Of a stretch of DNA of 64,000 nt, positions 17,726 to 26,825 are shown piece after piece; within the stretch, counting starts at the first letter, position 1, and each line of letters begins with the position of its first letter. The DNA is taken from assembly GCF_000309385.1 (NCBI RefSeq), contig NZ_JH976537.1, positions 2,535,866 through 2,599,865 of the forward strand, in the 5' to 3' direction. Both the position numbers and the translations under genes were made by a program. Source of the stretch: Nodosilinea nodulosa PCC 7104. Lineage in GTDB: Bacteria > Cyanobacteriota > Cyanobacteriia > Phormidesmidales > Phormidesmidaceae. A model generated the notes under the pieces. The model had not been told where the DNA came from. It did no database searches and saw only the letters and a list, made by a program, of their open reading frames with translations.

Positions 17726-19084
17726 CTAGGGCGGCACGATAGAGTCGTAGAGCCGCCGCAAAAAGGCCAGGATTTTGCGCCCATACTCCGGGTCGGCGCT
17801 CCAGCGACCGCTGAGCTGATCCACCAAGGGCGCTACCCCCCGCACCACGAACAAAAAGCGGGGGTCTACCTGGCGCTGCACCAGCGGGTCGAGGCTGGCG
17901 TAGGCCTTGAGGTGCTGAATTTGGGCGCGCGTCCCCACCCGCGCGCTGGGAAAGGACGACCCCTCCGGCCCGCCCGTGGGCGAGCCGATACCGCCAAAGT
18001 TGTTTTGGGCCGGATTCAGGCTGCCGCCAAAGTTGAGGGAGTTGGTCTCCACCAGCATTTGGCAGAAGGCGATGTCGTGGTTGACCCCTTCGATCGCGGC
18101 CTCTTCGCGATACAGCTTGGGCAGATCGCCGTAGGTGTTGACGGCGGCGGGGTTGACGCTTTGCAGAAACAACTTCAGCTGCGTCTCCGAGGTGCTGCCA
18201 ATGCCCATGATGCGATCGATCGAGCCGGGGCAAAACTGGGCGCCCGTGCGCGATCGCAGCCGCAGCGTGCGGGTGGCCGCATCCCAGGTCACCGATACGT
18301 TGTAGGCTTGCAGGTCGACCGCCTTCATGTAGACCACGTTGGCGTAGCGAATGCGGTTAATGTTGGGGGATGTGGCCGCATCGACGCCCAGCAGGTCGGC
18401 GATATCGATGGGAATGTAGGAATTGTTGTTGACGATAATGCCGGTTTCGGGATAAATGCCGCCGTTGAGATTGATTCTAAATTCGGGCAGGTTGCCCCCC
18501 GGCGCGGTGGGAATGTCGTTACCCACGGCCCGGCTCCAGGAGGCCAGCCCGTCGGCAATGCCCAGGGCCACATCGCGCCGCTGCCGCTGAATAATGGCCA
18601 AATCTTGAGGGTTACTCAGGTAGCCCACCTCCATCAGCAGCGAGGGGCAGCCCAGGTTGCGGCAAAAGGGCAGCATGCCCGTGGGCGATTCGGTGTCGGG
18701 CTTTACGCCCCGGCTGGGCAGCTGCGTCACCCGCCGAATCAGGGCCAGCAGCACCAGCTCGGCATGGGTGCGGCGCACGTCGTTTTTGGCAATGTAAAAC
18801 ACCGCCGCACCCCGCACCCCTGGGTCGCTAAAGGCCCCGGCGTGAATTTCGAGAGCCACATCTTCGGGGCGGCAGCGGGCGTTGATCCAGCTCAGGGTTT
18901 GGGCGGCACTGAGGTCGTCGGGCACAGAGAGCACCGAAAAACTGCGCGACCTGAGCTCAGCCACCACCAGGTCGCGAATCTGAATCATCTCCGCCGCCTC
19001 GGTAGTGTTGGGCAGCACAGCACCGGGGTCCACCACCCCATCCTCAAAGCCCCCGTGACCCGCCGAGATAAAAATCTGTGCCAT
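17726..19084 (-). CDS. N-acetylmuramoyl-L-alanine amidase with C-terminal glucosaminidase-like domain
   Basis: 452 residues. An Amidase_3 domain (1-180) shows the zinc ligands His9 (SAGHGG), a Glu in the NTTEAAE helix and His in LEIHAGAF, plus the catalytic Glu in LMEVGYLSN. A copper-amine-oxidase-N/stalk-like middle region (about 205-285) is followed by a glucosaminidase-type domain (about 310-452; FCQMLVETNSLNFGG, NNFGGIG). It has no obvious signal peptide, which is odd for a wall hydrolase. It sits just upstream of the SpoIID gene, so the two may act together on peptidoglycan. Confidence 0.87.
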   Translation of the reverse strand: MAQIFISAGHGGFEDGVVDPGAVLPNTTEAAEMIQIRDLVVAELRSRSFSVLSVPDDLSAAQTLSWINARCRPEDVALEIHAGAFSDPGVRGAAVFYIAKNDVRRTHAELVLLALIRRVTQLPSRGVKPDTESPTGMLPFCRNLGCPSLLMEVGYLSNPQDLAIIQRQRRDVALGIADGLASWSRAVGNDIPTAPGGNLPEFRINLNGGIYPETGIIVNNNSYIPIDIADLLGVDAATSPNINRIRYANVVYMKAVDLQAYNVSVTWDAATRTLRLRSRTGAQFCPGSIDRIMGIGSTSETQLKLFLQSVNPAAVNTYGDLPKLYREEAAIEGVNHDIAFCQMLVETNSLNFGGSLNPAQNNFGGIGSPTGGPEGSSFPSARVGTRAQIQHLKAYASLDPLVQRQVDPRFLFVVRGVAPLVDQLSGRWSADPEYGRKILAFLRRLYDSIVPP

Positions 19085-19206
19085 ATAGAACCGAATGCTT
19101 AGACGCTCTGGGCAGAATCATACCTAGGAAATGGGGAAGTGGCGTGGGTAGTGAGGGAGGGGAAGGTGGGGAGGATGGGGAAGATGAGGAAAGCAGGGGG
19201 CTGTTC

Positions 19207-19276
19207 TCCCCTCATCCCCTCATCCCCTCATCCCCTCATCCCCTCATCCCCTCATCCCCTCACCCCCTCACCCCTC
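19207..19276 (+). repeat. 8-bp minisatellite (CCCCTCAT units)
   Basis: About eight to nine head-to-tail copies of CCCCTCAT, degenerating to CCCCTCAC, overlap the 3' end of the acetyltransferase gene. A purine-rich run (GGGGAAGATGAGG-type) precedes it. It is likely to vary in copy number through slippage. Confidence 0.8.
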
Positions 19277-19765
19277 CATTCCCCCAAACGCCTCCAACGC
19301 CTCCCCCGCCACCCGGCAGATCTGCCACTCGGGCTTAATCTCAGCGCCCATGCTCTGGTAAAACTCGATCGCGGGGGTGTTCCAGTCCAGCACGTTCCAT
19401 TCCAGGCGGCCACAGCCTCGCTCCAGGGCCAGTTTGCCCAGGTACACCAGCAGCGCTTTGCCAATGCCCTGGCGGCGGTAGTCGGGGTAGACAAACAGGT
19501 CTTCGAGATAAATGCCCGGCTTCATTAAAAAGGTTGAAAAGTTGTGGAAGAACAGGGCCAGGCCTGCGGGCTTGCCGTCGACCCAGGCCAGTACCGCCTC
19601 GACGTAGGGGCGATCGCCAAACAGAGCCGCCGCCAGATCGTCGGGGCTGCCGGTGACTTCGTGGGCCAGCTTTTCGTAGTCGGCTAGGGCTTTGATCAGC
19701 GCTACCAGGGCGGGCAGGTCGGCGGGGGTAGCGGGGCGGATGGCGAGGGTGGATGGGGTAGGCAT
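19268..19765 (-). CDS. GNAT-family N-acetyltransferase (diamine acetyltransferase-like)
   Basis: 165 residues covering one GNAT fold. The acetyl-CoA loop is RRQGIGKAL within LEDLFVYPDYRRQGIGKALLVYLGKLA. FYQSMGAEIKPEW gives the beta-bulge tail. LADYEKLAHEVTGSPDDL near the N-terminus and LFFHNFSTFLMKPGIYLEDLFV match the spermidine/spermine or diamine acetyltransferase branch. The substrate is not certain. The last few codons run into the minisatellite, so the C-terminus may be length-variable. Confidence 0.88.
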   Translation of the reverse strand: MPTPSTLAIRPATPADLPALVALIKALADYEKLAHEVTGSPDDLAAALFGDRPYVEAVLAWVDGKPAGLALFFHNFSTFLMKPGIYLEDLFVYPDYRRQGIGKALLVYLGKLALERGCGRLEWNVLDWNTPAIEFYQSMGAEIKPEWQICRVAGEALEAFGGMEG

Positions 19766-19884
19766 GGTGGAGATGGGTGGGCGAGTGGGTGGGTAGGCGG
19801 GTGGATGGGTGGATGGGTGTAGTATACGTGTACCTTGATGGGGCAGTGGCCTGGGATGGGTGGGGCGGAGTTTAGTTTAGGAGA

Positions 19885-21417
19885 ATGGGGATGCCAGCGG
19901 CAATCGGCATAATTTTAGGACTGGTGCTCGGCGCTGGCGTTGCGGGTTTACTGTTGGCCAGCCGTCTGCAAACCGTGCGGGAGCGGACCAGGGCCGAAAT
20001 GGCGGGCGATCGCGCCAGCCTGATCGAGCGGCTGCACCACAAAGACCAGCACATTGAAGAACTGCGGACGGTGCAGCGAGACCTCCAGGGCCAGCTCGAC
20101 TACAGCCGCCACGAGCTGCGCGACGAAGCCAGCCGCCGCGCCACTGCTGAGGCCCAGATGGGTCGACTGGGGGAGCTGGAGCAGGCGCTGGGCGATCGCG
20201 CCACCCAGCTATCCCACACCCAGCAGGAAAATTCGCTGCTGCGGGCCAAGCTGGCCGAGCTGCAAACCCAGCTGGCCCACGCCCACAGCGCCACTCAGGA
20301 AAAAGTCGCCCTGCTCGACCAGGCCCAGCAGCGGCTGGCCCATACGTTCCAGGCGCTGTCTGCCGATGCCCTGGCACGCAACAACCAGTCATTTTTGGAG
20401 CTGGCCCAAGCGACACTATCGAGCTTTCAGTCCCAGGCGGAGGGCAGTTTGAATCTGCGCCAGCAGGCGATCGACTCGCTGGTGGGGCCGCTGAGGGATT
20501 CTTTGGAAAAGGTGGATGGCAAGCTGCAATCGCTGGAGCGCGATCGCGTCTCGGCCTACGCCAGCCTCACCGAGCAGGTCAAATCGCTGGCCATTAGCCA
20601 AAACCAGCTCCAGGGCGAAACCGCCAACCTGGTCAAGGCGCTGCGAGCCCCCCAGGTGCGGGGCCGCTGGGGTGAAATGCAGCTGCGCCGCGTGGTCGAA
20701 ATGGCGGGCATGATCGAGTACTGCGACTTTGTCGAGCAGCCCACGGTGGAGGCCGAGGGCGGGCGGCTACGCCCCGATATGGTGATCAAGCTGCCCAACG
20801 GACGGCAGATTATTGTTGACTCAAAAGCGCCTTTGCAGGGGTATTTGGAATCGCTGGAAGCGACCGATGAGGCAACCCGGCGCGATCGCCTCGCCGCCCA
20901 CGCCCGCCAGGTGCGCACCCACCTCACCCAGCTGGGGGCCAAAGCCTACTGGGACCAGTTCGACGATTCGCCGGAGTTTGCGGTGCTGTTTTTGCCGGGC
21001 GAAACCTTCTTTAGCGCCGCCCTGGAGCACGACCCGCAGCTGATCGAGTACGGCGTCAGCCAGAGCGTAATTTTGGCCACGCCGACCACGCTAATTGCCC
21101 TGCTGAAGGCGATCGCCTACGGCTGGCGGCACGAAAAAATGGCCGAAAACGCCCAGATGGTCAGCGCCCTGGGCCGCGAACTGTACGATCGCATGGCCAT
21201 TCTCACCAATCACATGGTGAAGCTGCGCCGGGGGCTGGATGCCTCGGTCAAGGCCTTTAACCAGACGGCGGGCTGCCTGGAGAGCCGGGTGCTGGTGACG
21301 ACGCGCAAGTTCAAAGAGCTGGGGGCGGCTGGGGGCGAGGCGATTGAAACGCTGGAAGGGTGCGATCGCATCCCCCGCCGCCTATCGGGGGAACCCGCTG
21401 ACGCCGAAGACGCATAA
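19885..21417 (+). CDS. rmuC: RmuC-family DNA recombination protein
   Basis: 510 residues. An N-terminal membrane anchor ([20 protein letters not shown]) is followed by a long coiled coil (about 30-220, rich in Q, L, E, A) and the RmuC nuclease-like domain: [39 protein letters not shown] and the [21 protein letters not shown] region. RmuC limits inversions between short inverted repeats in E. coli. The start could be either of two ATGs (19885 or 19891); AGGAG lies directly upstream, which favours the second by spacing. Confidence 0.93.
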   Translation: MGMPAAIGIILGLVLGAGVAGLLLASRLQTVRERTRAEMAGDRASLIERLHHKDQHIEELRTVQRDLQGQLDYSRHELRDEASRRATAEAQMGRLGELEQALGDRATQLSHTQQENSLLRAKLAELQTQLAHAHSATQEKVALLDQAQQRLAHTFQALSADALARNNQSFLELAQATLSSFQSQAEGSLNLRQQAIDSLVGPLRDSLEKVDGKLQSLERDRVSAYASLTEQVKSLAISQNQLQGETANLVKALRAPQVRGRWGEMQLRRVVEMAGMIEYCDFVEQPTVEAEGGRLRPDMVIKLPNGRQIIVDSKAPLQGYLESLEATDEATRRDRLAAHARQVRTHLTQLGAKAYWDQFDDSPEFAVLFLPGETFFSAALEHDPQLIEYGVSQSVILATPTTLIALLKAIAYGWRHEKMAENAQMVSALGRELYDRMAILTNHMVKLRRGLDASVKAFNQTAGCLESRVLVTTRKFKELGAAGGEAIETLEGCDRIPRRLSGEPADAEDA

Positions 21418-21689
21418 CTTTTCAACCGTTGTAGGGTGAGCACTGCTCACCATTCCCCTAGGTATGTCAGTAGGGTGCATTCGCGGCCTAAAGCAAACCC
21501 TGCAATATGCAACGCTCTTTGCCCTGACCGCAATGCACCGCCAGCGTCAAGCGAGAGGCCCGACATTGTGAGCGGTGCATTGCGGCCTGAAAGCTCAATC
21601 TTGGGGGGGCCATCCTCACCACTCACAAGGATGCGGTGCGATCGCGCCTAGGTTGCCTTTCTGGTAGTCAAGGCTAGAATCTGAATGAT
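21418..21689. repeat. Intergenic short dispersed repeats (GTAGGGTGAGCA family)
   Basis: It contains GTAGGGTGAGCACTGCTCACC (about 21431-21451), a palindrome of the family seen at 10079, 26504 and 39947. After it comes a GTAGGGTGCATTCGCGG segment whose GTGCATTGCGG motif recurs about 110 bases later, probably forming a larger imperfect hairpin. No coding sequence is evident. Confidence 0.5.
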
Positions 21690-21731
21690 TTGCCCTATAA
21701 AAAAACCTCTAGCCCCCTTTGTGCGTTTGGC

Positions 21732-24569
21732 ATGGATGAAACCGACCTATTTGAGAGGGCTACCGCAATACTCAAGACAGCGTGGGAAAATCCCGACTGG
21801 TTTATTTATGGGCTGACGGTGCTCTCGGCGTCTGGGTTTGCTGCTTGGCGGTGGCTACTACCTCGATTAAAGTCATCTACACCGCCAGCACCTATCGACC
21901 CATCATTTCCCTTTGAGGTGATTAAGCCCAGGAGCGAGGGTGTCTTAAAAAGACTGATGGGTTCAGAGCAGGCCGATGGTGACCCTTTAGCCGATTTCAA
22001 CATTCCCTACCAGCAGCGGCGGCCAGAACTGTCGATACAGCAACAACTCGAAGGATTGTTAGAGGTGCACCGCTGGCTGCTGATCTTGGGTCGCACGGGG
22101 CTAGGCAAAACCCGCGAAGCAGGTGAACTAGCCACACGCCTCAATAGCGAAGGCTGGACGGTGCTCAAACTCAAGAACCACGAACAACTGACGGTGCCAA
22201 CCCAGTTTCCGGCAGAGGTGGTGGGCCACCAACCCAAACTAATCTTTTTTCTCGATAATCTGAACCAGGCCATGAACCTGGGCGCTGAGGCCAGTCGTGA
22301 CGCTCAAGGCAACTTGCCCAGTGCCCTGAAGCAGCCTCTACAAGAGCGCCTGCAAGAAACCCTAGAATTTTTTGAGCGCAGTTGCGGCAATGACCGCATT
22401 CGAGTGGTTGCCACAGCCCGTGATGAGACTATTGCCGAAAAGCCGGGACAACCCAGCGAGTGGGATAAGTTAGCGATCGAAAAATATCCTCAATTCTGGA
22501 GCCAGTTTTGCCAACATCCACTGCCAGTGCCTGCGGAAACCGCCATTGAGGCGGTGCTGGCCCAAACTACTGAGCGGGCCAGCTTGTCTGCCAAAGTCGA
22601 AGACTTTGCCCCCATCGCCCAACGCAACGATGGCACCTTTAGAAACGTCGTCGAAAACCTGGAGCGAGCCAAAAGCCGCAGCTTGGTCGTTTCTACCGCC
22701 ACCTACAAAGAGACCCTGAGAGGAACCTGGCAAAGCCGCTATCAAGCAGCCACTAGCCGCGATAAAACCGCAGGGTGTATTTACGATGCCGTTGATCTAC
22801 TGCGCCAGTGCAATGTGGAGCTGCAAGATATAACGGTACTGCCCACCGCAGCCCTGCTGGCCCAGAAAACTAGGCTATGGCAGTTTTGGCCTCGCTACAA
22901 AATTCGTCAGGGTTTGCAGCGTCTAAAGGATACAGAGCGTATTTTGCAGCCCAGAGATGGGCAAATAGAAGCCAAGGGCTACACAGTTGCGGTGAACGAA
23001 AACTTAGCCAGCCTTGGCAAGCTGCTAATTGACCTCTCAAGACGATACCCAAATCAGCTAGAGAATGCTTTGACAGGTTTTGTGGTAGCTGCTGTAGGGT
23101 TGGAGCGGTACAAAACAGCATTACTTGCCAATAGTCGGTTGACTAAACTTCAGCCCCAAAGCGACGTTGTTTGGTACAACCAGGCCTGGCTAAAAAACTC
23201 AATCGGCCAAAAAGAAGCGGCGATCGCCTGCTGTGACGCAGCCCTGGCGATCAAACCCGACTATCACGAAGCGCTCTACAACAAAGGGGTAGCGCTGTCT
23301 GCCTTGGGCCGAAAGCAGGAGGCCATTGCCAGCTACGACGCGGCCCTGGCGATCAAACCCGACCTTCACGAAGCGCTCAACAACAAAGGGACTGCGCTGT
23401 CTGCCTTGGGCCGAAAGGAGGAGGCCATTGCCAGCTACGACGCGGCCCTGGCGATCAAACCCGACTATCACACAGCGCTCAACAACAAAGGGACTGCGCT
23501 GTCTGACTTGGGCCGACAGGAGGAGGCCATTGCCAGCTACGACGCGGCCTTGGCGATCAAACCCGACTATCACGAAGCGCTCTACAACAAAGGGAATGCG
23601 CTGTCTGCCTCGGGCCGAAAGGAGGAGGCCATTGCCAGCTACGACGCGGCCTTGGCGATCAAACCCGACTATCACGAAGCGCTCTACAACAAAGGGGTAG
23701 CGCTGTCTGACTTGGGCCGAAAGCAGGAGGCCATTGCCAGCTACGACGCGGCCCTGGCGATCAAACCCGACCTTCACGAAGCGCTCAACAACAAAGGGAC
23801 TGCGCTGTCTGCCTCGGGCCGAAAGGAGGAGGCCATTGCCAGCTACGACGCGGCCCTGGCGATCAAACCCGACTTGCACGACGCGCTCAACAACAAAGGG
23901 ACTGCGCTGTCTGCCTTGGGCCGACAGGAGGAGGCCATTGCCAGCTACGACGCGGCCCTAGCGATCAAACCCGACAAGCACGACGCGCTCAACAACAAAG
24001 GGACTGCGCTGTCTGCCTTGGGCCGAAAGGAGGAGGCCATTGCCAGCTACGACGCGGCCTTGGCGATCAAACCCGACTTGCACGAAGCGCTCAACAACAA
24101 AGGGAATGCGCTGGATGACTTGGGCCGAAAGGAGGAGGCCATTGCCAGCTACGACGCGGCCCTGGCGATCAAACCCGACTATCACGACGCGCTCAACAAC
24201 AAAGGGTTAGCGCTGTCTGCCTTGGGCCGATACGAAGAGGCGATCGAATGTTGTGACCAGATTCTCTCAGCCAACTCTGACTATTTCTCAGCCTGGGGAA
24301 TTCGAGGAATGGCATTAGCTAGCCTTGGTCGTTTTGAAGAAGCTCTTTCTAGCTACGACAAAGCTTTGTCAATTCAACCCGATAGCAGCTACGCCATTTA
24401 TAAAAAAGCCTGTTGCTACGGTCTCCAGGGCAATGCCGACAACGCGCTCCCCGCTTTGCAAGCTGCCATTGCCCTAAACCCCAAATACCGCGATATGGCC
24501 AAAACTGACACCGACTTCGACCCCATCCGCCCCAACGCGCGGTTTCAAGCGTTGTTGGAGGGGGCGTAA
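21732..24569 (+). CDS. Membrane-anchored P-loop NTPase with C-terminal TPR array
   Basis: 945 residues from the ATG at 21732 (the frame opens at a TTG at 21690). One membrane segment (about 24-43) is followed by an NTPase domain with Walker A GRTGLGKT (120-127) and Walker B LIFFLDN (about 170-176). An all-helical middle leads to 12 TPR units (about 490-900), ten of them almost identical (EAIASYDAALAIKPD...NNKGTALSALGRKE). The architecture resembles STAND-type signalling ATPases, in which the repeats sense a trigger. The effector is not obvious. The identical repeats imply recent expansion or ongoing recombination. Confidence 0.75.
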   Translation: MDETDLFERATAILKTAWENPDWFIYGLTVLSASGFAAWRWLLPRLKSSTPPAPIDPSFPFEVIKPRSEGVLKRLMGSEQADGDPLADFNIPYQQRRPELSIQQQLEGLLEVHRWLLILGRTGLGKTREAGELATRLNSEGWTVLKLKNHEQLTVPTQFPAEVVGHQPKLIFFLDNLNQAMNLGAEASRDAQGNLPSALKQPLQERLQETLEFFERSCGNDRIRVVATARDETIAEKPGQPSEWDKLAIEKYPQFWSQFCQHPLPVPAETAIEAVLAQTTERASLSAKVEDFAPIAQRNDGTFRNVVENLERAKSRSLVVSTATYKETLRGTWQSRYQAATSRDKTAGCIYDAVDLLRQCNVELQDITVLPTAALLAQKTRLWQFWPRYKIRQGLQRLKDTERILQPRDGQIEAKGYTVAVNENLASLGKLLIDLSRRYPNQLENALTGFVVAAVGLERYKTALLANSRLTKLQPQSDVVWYNQAWLKNSIGQKEAAIACCDAALAIKPDYHEALYNKGVALSALGRKQEAIASYDAALAIKPDLHEALNNKGTALSALGRKEEAIASYDAALAIKPDYHTALNNKGTALSDLGRQEEAIASYDAALAIKPDYHEALYNKGNALSASGRKEEAIASYDAALAIKPDYHEALYNKGVALSDLGRKQEAIASYDAALAIKPDLHEALNNKGTALSASGRKEEAIASYDAALAIKPDLHDALNNKGTALSALGRQEEAIASYDAALAIKPDKHDALNNKGTALSALGRKEEAIASYDAALAIKPDLHEALNNKGNALDDLGRKEEAIASYDAALAIKPDYHDALNNKGLALSALGRYEEAIECCDQILSANSDYFSAWGIRGMALASLGRFEEALSSYDKALSIQPDSSYAIYKKACCYGLQGNADNALPALQAAIALNPKYRDMAKTDTDFDPIRPNARFQALLEGA
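23319..24236 (+). repeat. 102-bp coding tandem repeat (nine near-identical TPR units)
   Basis: Nine consecutive 102-base units, each encoding one 34-residue TPR, keep near-identical DNA, beginning GAGGCCATTGCCAGCTACGA each time. Variation is confined to a few codons after KPD (Tyr, Leu or Lys; then His; then Glu, Asp or Thr) and in the TALSALGR segment. The phase is exact, so unit gain or loss keeps the reading frame. A further diverged unit lies on each side. Confidence 0.92.
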
Positions 24570-24760
24570 GCGTTAGTACCCCTTGCTGATTGGGAAAAAC
24601 GTAGTTATCCAGCCTCGCCAAATCGCTGCCATGGGGTGGGGGACGGCATGGAAAAACGAGTTCTATCGTGCCAACGCTCTAGCGTTGATACCATTTCCCC
24701 AGATGCTCCTGCATCTACTGAATACGGGACGCAGGAGCGCTATCGTGGGCATTCCAAAGC

Positions 24761-25127
24761 CACTCGCATACCCACCCCTGCCCCTCCCAGGAGGGGATCT
24801 GCGCCACCATCCCCTCCTGGGAGGGATGCCCGCAGGGCGGGGTGGGTCAGTCTCAGCCATAAGAGAAGTTTCCCGCATCAAAAGCCACTCGCAGACCCAC
24901 CCCTGCCCCTCCCTGGAGGGGATTTTCGCCATCATCCCCTCCCAGGGAGGGGTGCCCGCAGGGCGGGGTGGGCCAGTCTCAGCCATGCGAGAAGTTTCCC
25001 GCATCAAAAGCCACTCGTAGACCCACCCCTACCCCTCCCAAGAGGGGATTTGCGCCATCATCCCCTTTTGGGAGGGGTGCCCGCAGGGCGGGGTGGGTCC
25101 AGTTTCAGTTATGAGGAGGATTCGTCA
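24761..25127. repeat. Three tandem copies of a 125-bp palindromic intergenic repeat
   Basis: Copies start at 24761, 24886 and 25012 (period 125-126). Each has CCACTCG, CCCACCCCTGCCCCTCCC, an internal inverted repeat CCTCCCAGGAGGGG against CCCCTCCTGGGAGGG, and GCCCGCAGGGCGGGGTGGG. The third copy is slightly decayed and runs into the 3' end of the DUF559 gene. Each unit should fold into a strong hairpin. Confidence 0.88.
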
Positions 25128-25482
25128 CCCATGCTGCGATCGCCTGAAGCACAGCCTCCGTCTGATAAATAACCTCATCATCGCGGAATCTTAAAAATCT
25201 GATGCCGTAGGCTTCTAGCCTAGCCTGGCGGTACTGGTCTTGCTCCTGGGCTTCTTCGCTGTCATGGGAGGAACCGTCGATTTCAATGGCTAGCCATAGC
25301 TTCTTGCAGTAGAAGTCAACGATGTACTCATCAATGGGCTTCTGGCGATCGAAGTCAAAGCCATGCATTTGCTTGCCTTTCAAGTGTTGCCACAAAATCA
25401 CTTCCGAACGGGTCATGTTTTGCCGCAGTTGGCGGGCAATTTGCTTTAACTGTCGGTTGTAGGGCAAAAAGTTAGGGAACAT
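25105..25482 (-). CDS. DUF559-domain protein (Vsr-like endonuclease fold)
   Basis: 125 residues from the ATG giving MFPNFLPYNRQ. The frame is open to 25536, but residues before MFPN do not look conserved. Motifs ARQLRQNMTRSEVILWQHLK, FDRQKPIDEYIVDFYC, LAIEIDGSSHD and FLRFRDDEV match DUF559, a restriction/very-short-patch-repair-like nuclease fold with acidic residues in VDFYC and IEIDG. The cellular role is unknown; such genes are scattered in cyanobacteria and often mobile. Its 3' end borders the 125-bp repeat array. Confidence 0.85.
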   Translation of the reverse strand: MFPNFLPYNRQLKQIARQLRQNMTRSEVILWQHLKGKQMHGFDFDRQKPIDEYIVDFYCKKLWLAIEIDGSSHDSEEAQEQDQYRQARLEAYGIRFLRFRDDEVIYQTEAVLQAIAAWVTNPPHN

Positions 25483-25753
25483 GATGCAAATGACTTGTTC
25501 TGCACTGAAAATGCCCAAAATGCCCCACCCCTGCATCTCCTTGAAAGGGGTCTATAACAGTGGGACGGGCGGCTGTGGGGCCTCACCCTGGGGCTCATTG
25601 GCACCGCCTGGACGGCCTCTTCGCGGCCTCGGCGGTAGTCATCACCCGCATTTTGTCGGCGGGCAATTAGCAATCCATTCTCCTTGCGCCTGTACGGTTG
25701 TTCTACAAGAGCACTTGCTGTACCGTATCTTTGCGGGGAATGTAATCTAGGAC

Positions 25754-25787
25754 GGGCGTAGGGGAAGCAGCAACTTCCCCTGCGCCC
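25754..25787. repeat. Strong intergenic hairpin (14-bp stem)
   Basis: GGGCGTAGGGGAAG pairs with CTTCCCCTGCGCCC across a six-base loop, with one G.T pair. It lies in the 440-base gene-free stretch 25483-25922. There is no T-run after it, so it is more likely a dispersed palindromic repeat than an intrinsic terminator. Confidence 0.55.
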
Positions 25788-25888
25788 TAAGACATCCCAG
25801 CTTAAACCGGGTAAGTGAGATGCCCTAGGTGCATTCTAGGAGCTAGCGTCTTCGTTTACCGTTCTTTGGGACAGCGCTAGAGCGTTCC

Positions 25889-25915
25889 CCGTTTTCCTTC
25901 ACCCGAAAACGGAGA
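25889..25915 (+). promoter_or_regulatory. Leader hairpin overlapping the ribosome-binding site of the 79-residue protein gene
   Basis: CCGTTTTC (25889-25896) pairs with GAAAACGG (25905-25912). The last two G's of the 3' arm belong to the GGAG ribosome-binding site (25911-25914), eight bases before the ATG. Pairing could lower translation; the structure is predicted by eye. Confidence 0.4.
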
Positions 25916-25922
25916 CAACCGC

Positions 25923-26162
25923 ATGACTTTTCAACCCTTGGGGCAGCCCGGCCTGCCCGCCTCGTTTGCCCTGCCCGCCCATCGGCCCGATCGCCTCACG
26001 CACATACTGCTGGGCGACTACGCCGCCGTCATCGAAGCCATCAACCGCATGGAAGTGCTGCGCTACTGCGATCGCGTGGCATGGATTGAGCCCATCCCCA
26101 CCGGCCGCAGCGGCGAATACATCAGCGTGATGACCCGCCGCCTGGTAACCCCAGACGACTAG
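25923..26162 (+). CDS. Conserved small hypothetical protein
   Basis: 79 residues that I do not recognise by name. The sequence LTHILLGDYAAVIEAINRMEVLRYCDRVAWIEPIPTGRSGEYISVMTRRL reads as one alpha-beta unit and looks like a real small cyanobacterial protein: GC-rich codons, a good ribosome-binding site GGAG and several HIP1-like GCGATCGC sites. The opposite-strand frame over the same DNA (25899-26210) lacks a comparable start. No function can be proposed. Confidence 0.65.
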   Translation: MTFQPLGQPGLPASFALPAHRPDRLTHILLGDYAAVIEAINRMEVLRYCDRVAWIEPIPTGRSGEYISVMTRRLVTPDD

Positions 26163-26170
26163 GAAATCTC

Positions 26171-26246
26171 GTAGGCTGGGTGAAACGAAGCGGAACCCAA
26201 CAAGGGTCATCGATGTTGGGTTCCGCTAGCGCTTCACCCAACCTAC
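26171..26246. repeat. Long imperfect inverted repeat, REP/MITE-like
   Basis: GTAGGCTGGGTGAA and CGGAACCCAACA on the left match TGTTGGGTTCCG and TTCACCCAACCTAC on the right, around a short loop, making a hairpin of about 76 bases. It follows the small protein gene by eight bases and has the look of a dispersed palindromic repeat. Confidence 0.75.
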
Positions 26247-26825
26247 CGTCGGCAAAAAATAGGCTGGTCTCACGTTTAGCGAAGCCAGCCTATAAAGAGT
26301 TTTCAGTTTACAGACATTTGAGTAGTGCTCCCTAACGGTTGACTCTCCTGAATTGCCCAAATCCCTAGGCCATTCTCACGCGGTAAAAGAAGGTGCTTTA
26401 AGGCGTTCTACTTCAGGATTAAAACCGTTCCGATCCCCCCGGCTCCCCTTAAAAAGGGGGGTGATGTCTATTCAAAGTCTCCCTTTTCAAGGGGGATTTA
26501 GTAGGGTGGGCACTGCCCACCATTCTCCTCAGCGACCAGCCGAAATCCTCAATCGGTCTTTCCTAGCCCTGGCCATAGCCCAACCGTCATCAGGCTACAC
26601 CTCTGCGGCGCTTCTTGGCTTGGCCTAATAGCGTTTTTAGGTGGCTTTTAGAATAGAGGACGTGATTTAGAAGAAAAGCGGTTAAATGCGGAGGAAAAAG
26701 GATTTAGTGGTGATCAGCGCCCACCCTACTTACCTTGAAATATGCCGCAAGGTAGACCGAGAAATCTGAGAAAATCTGCCATAATCCCGGAGCCACCATT
26801 ATTTTTCCAAAAGGAACCTACGGGT
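26247..26825. other. Intergenic region before the amylase gene
   Basis: 579 bases without a convincing gene. It contains CCCCTTAAAAAGGGGGG (about 26449-26462), CCCTTTTCAAGGGGGA (about 26483-26498) and the dispersed palindrome GTAGGGTGGGCACTGCCCACC (about 26502-26522). The only open frame here (26353-26628) consists of these repeats. An AAAGGAA sequence near 26810 may be the ribosome-binding site of the amylase gene. Confidence 0.5.

Noticed and set aside
23199-23879. Long minus-strand open frame (226 residues) across the TPR repeats
   Set aside because: It exists only because the 102-bp repeats keep all frames open in phase; the plus-strand TPR reading is coherent.
24583-25020. Frames in the 125-bp repeat array
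   Set aside because: They repeat the same peptide with the repeat period and start in non-coding DNA.
24761-25127. Possible CRISPR array
   Set aside because: The unit is about 125 bp with internal hairpins and no unique spacers; no cas genes are nearby.
25560-25670. Coding remnant in the 25.5 kb gap
   Set aside because: A short frame reads like part of a membrane protein, but it is too short, lacks a start and cannot be matched to anything.
26353-26628. 91-codon frame before the amylase gene
   Set aside because: It is made of dispersed palindromes and has no ribosome-binding site or coding character.
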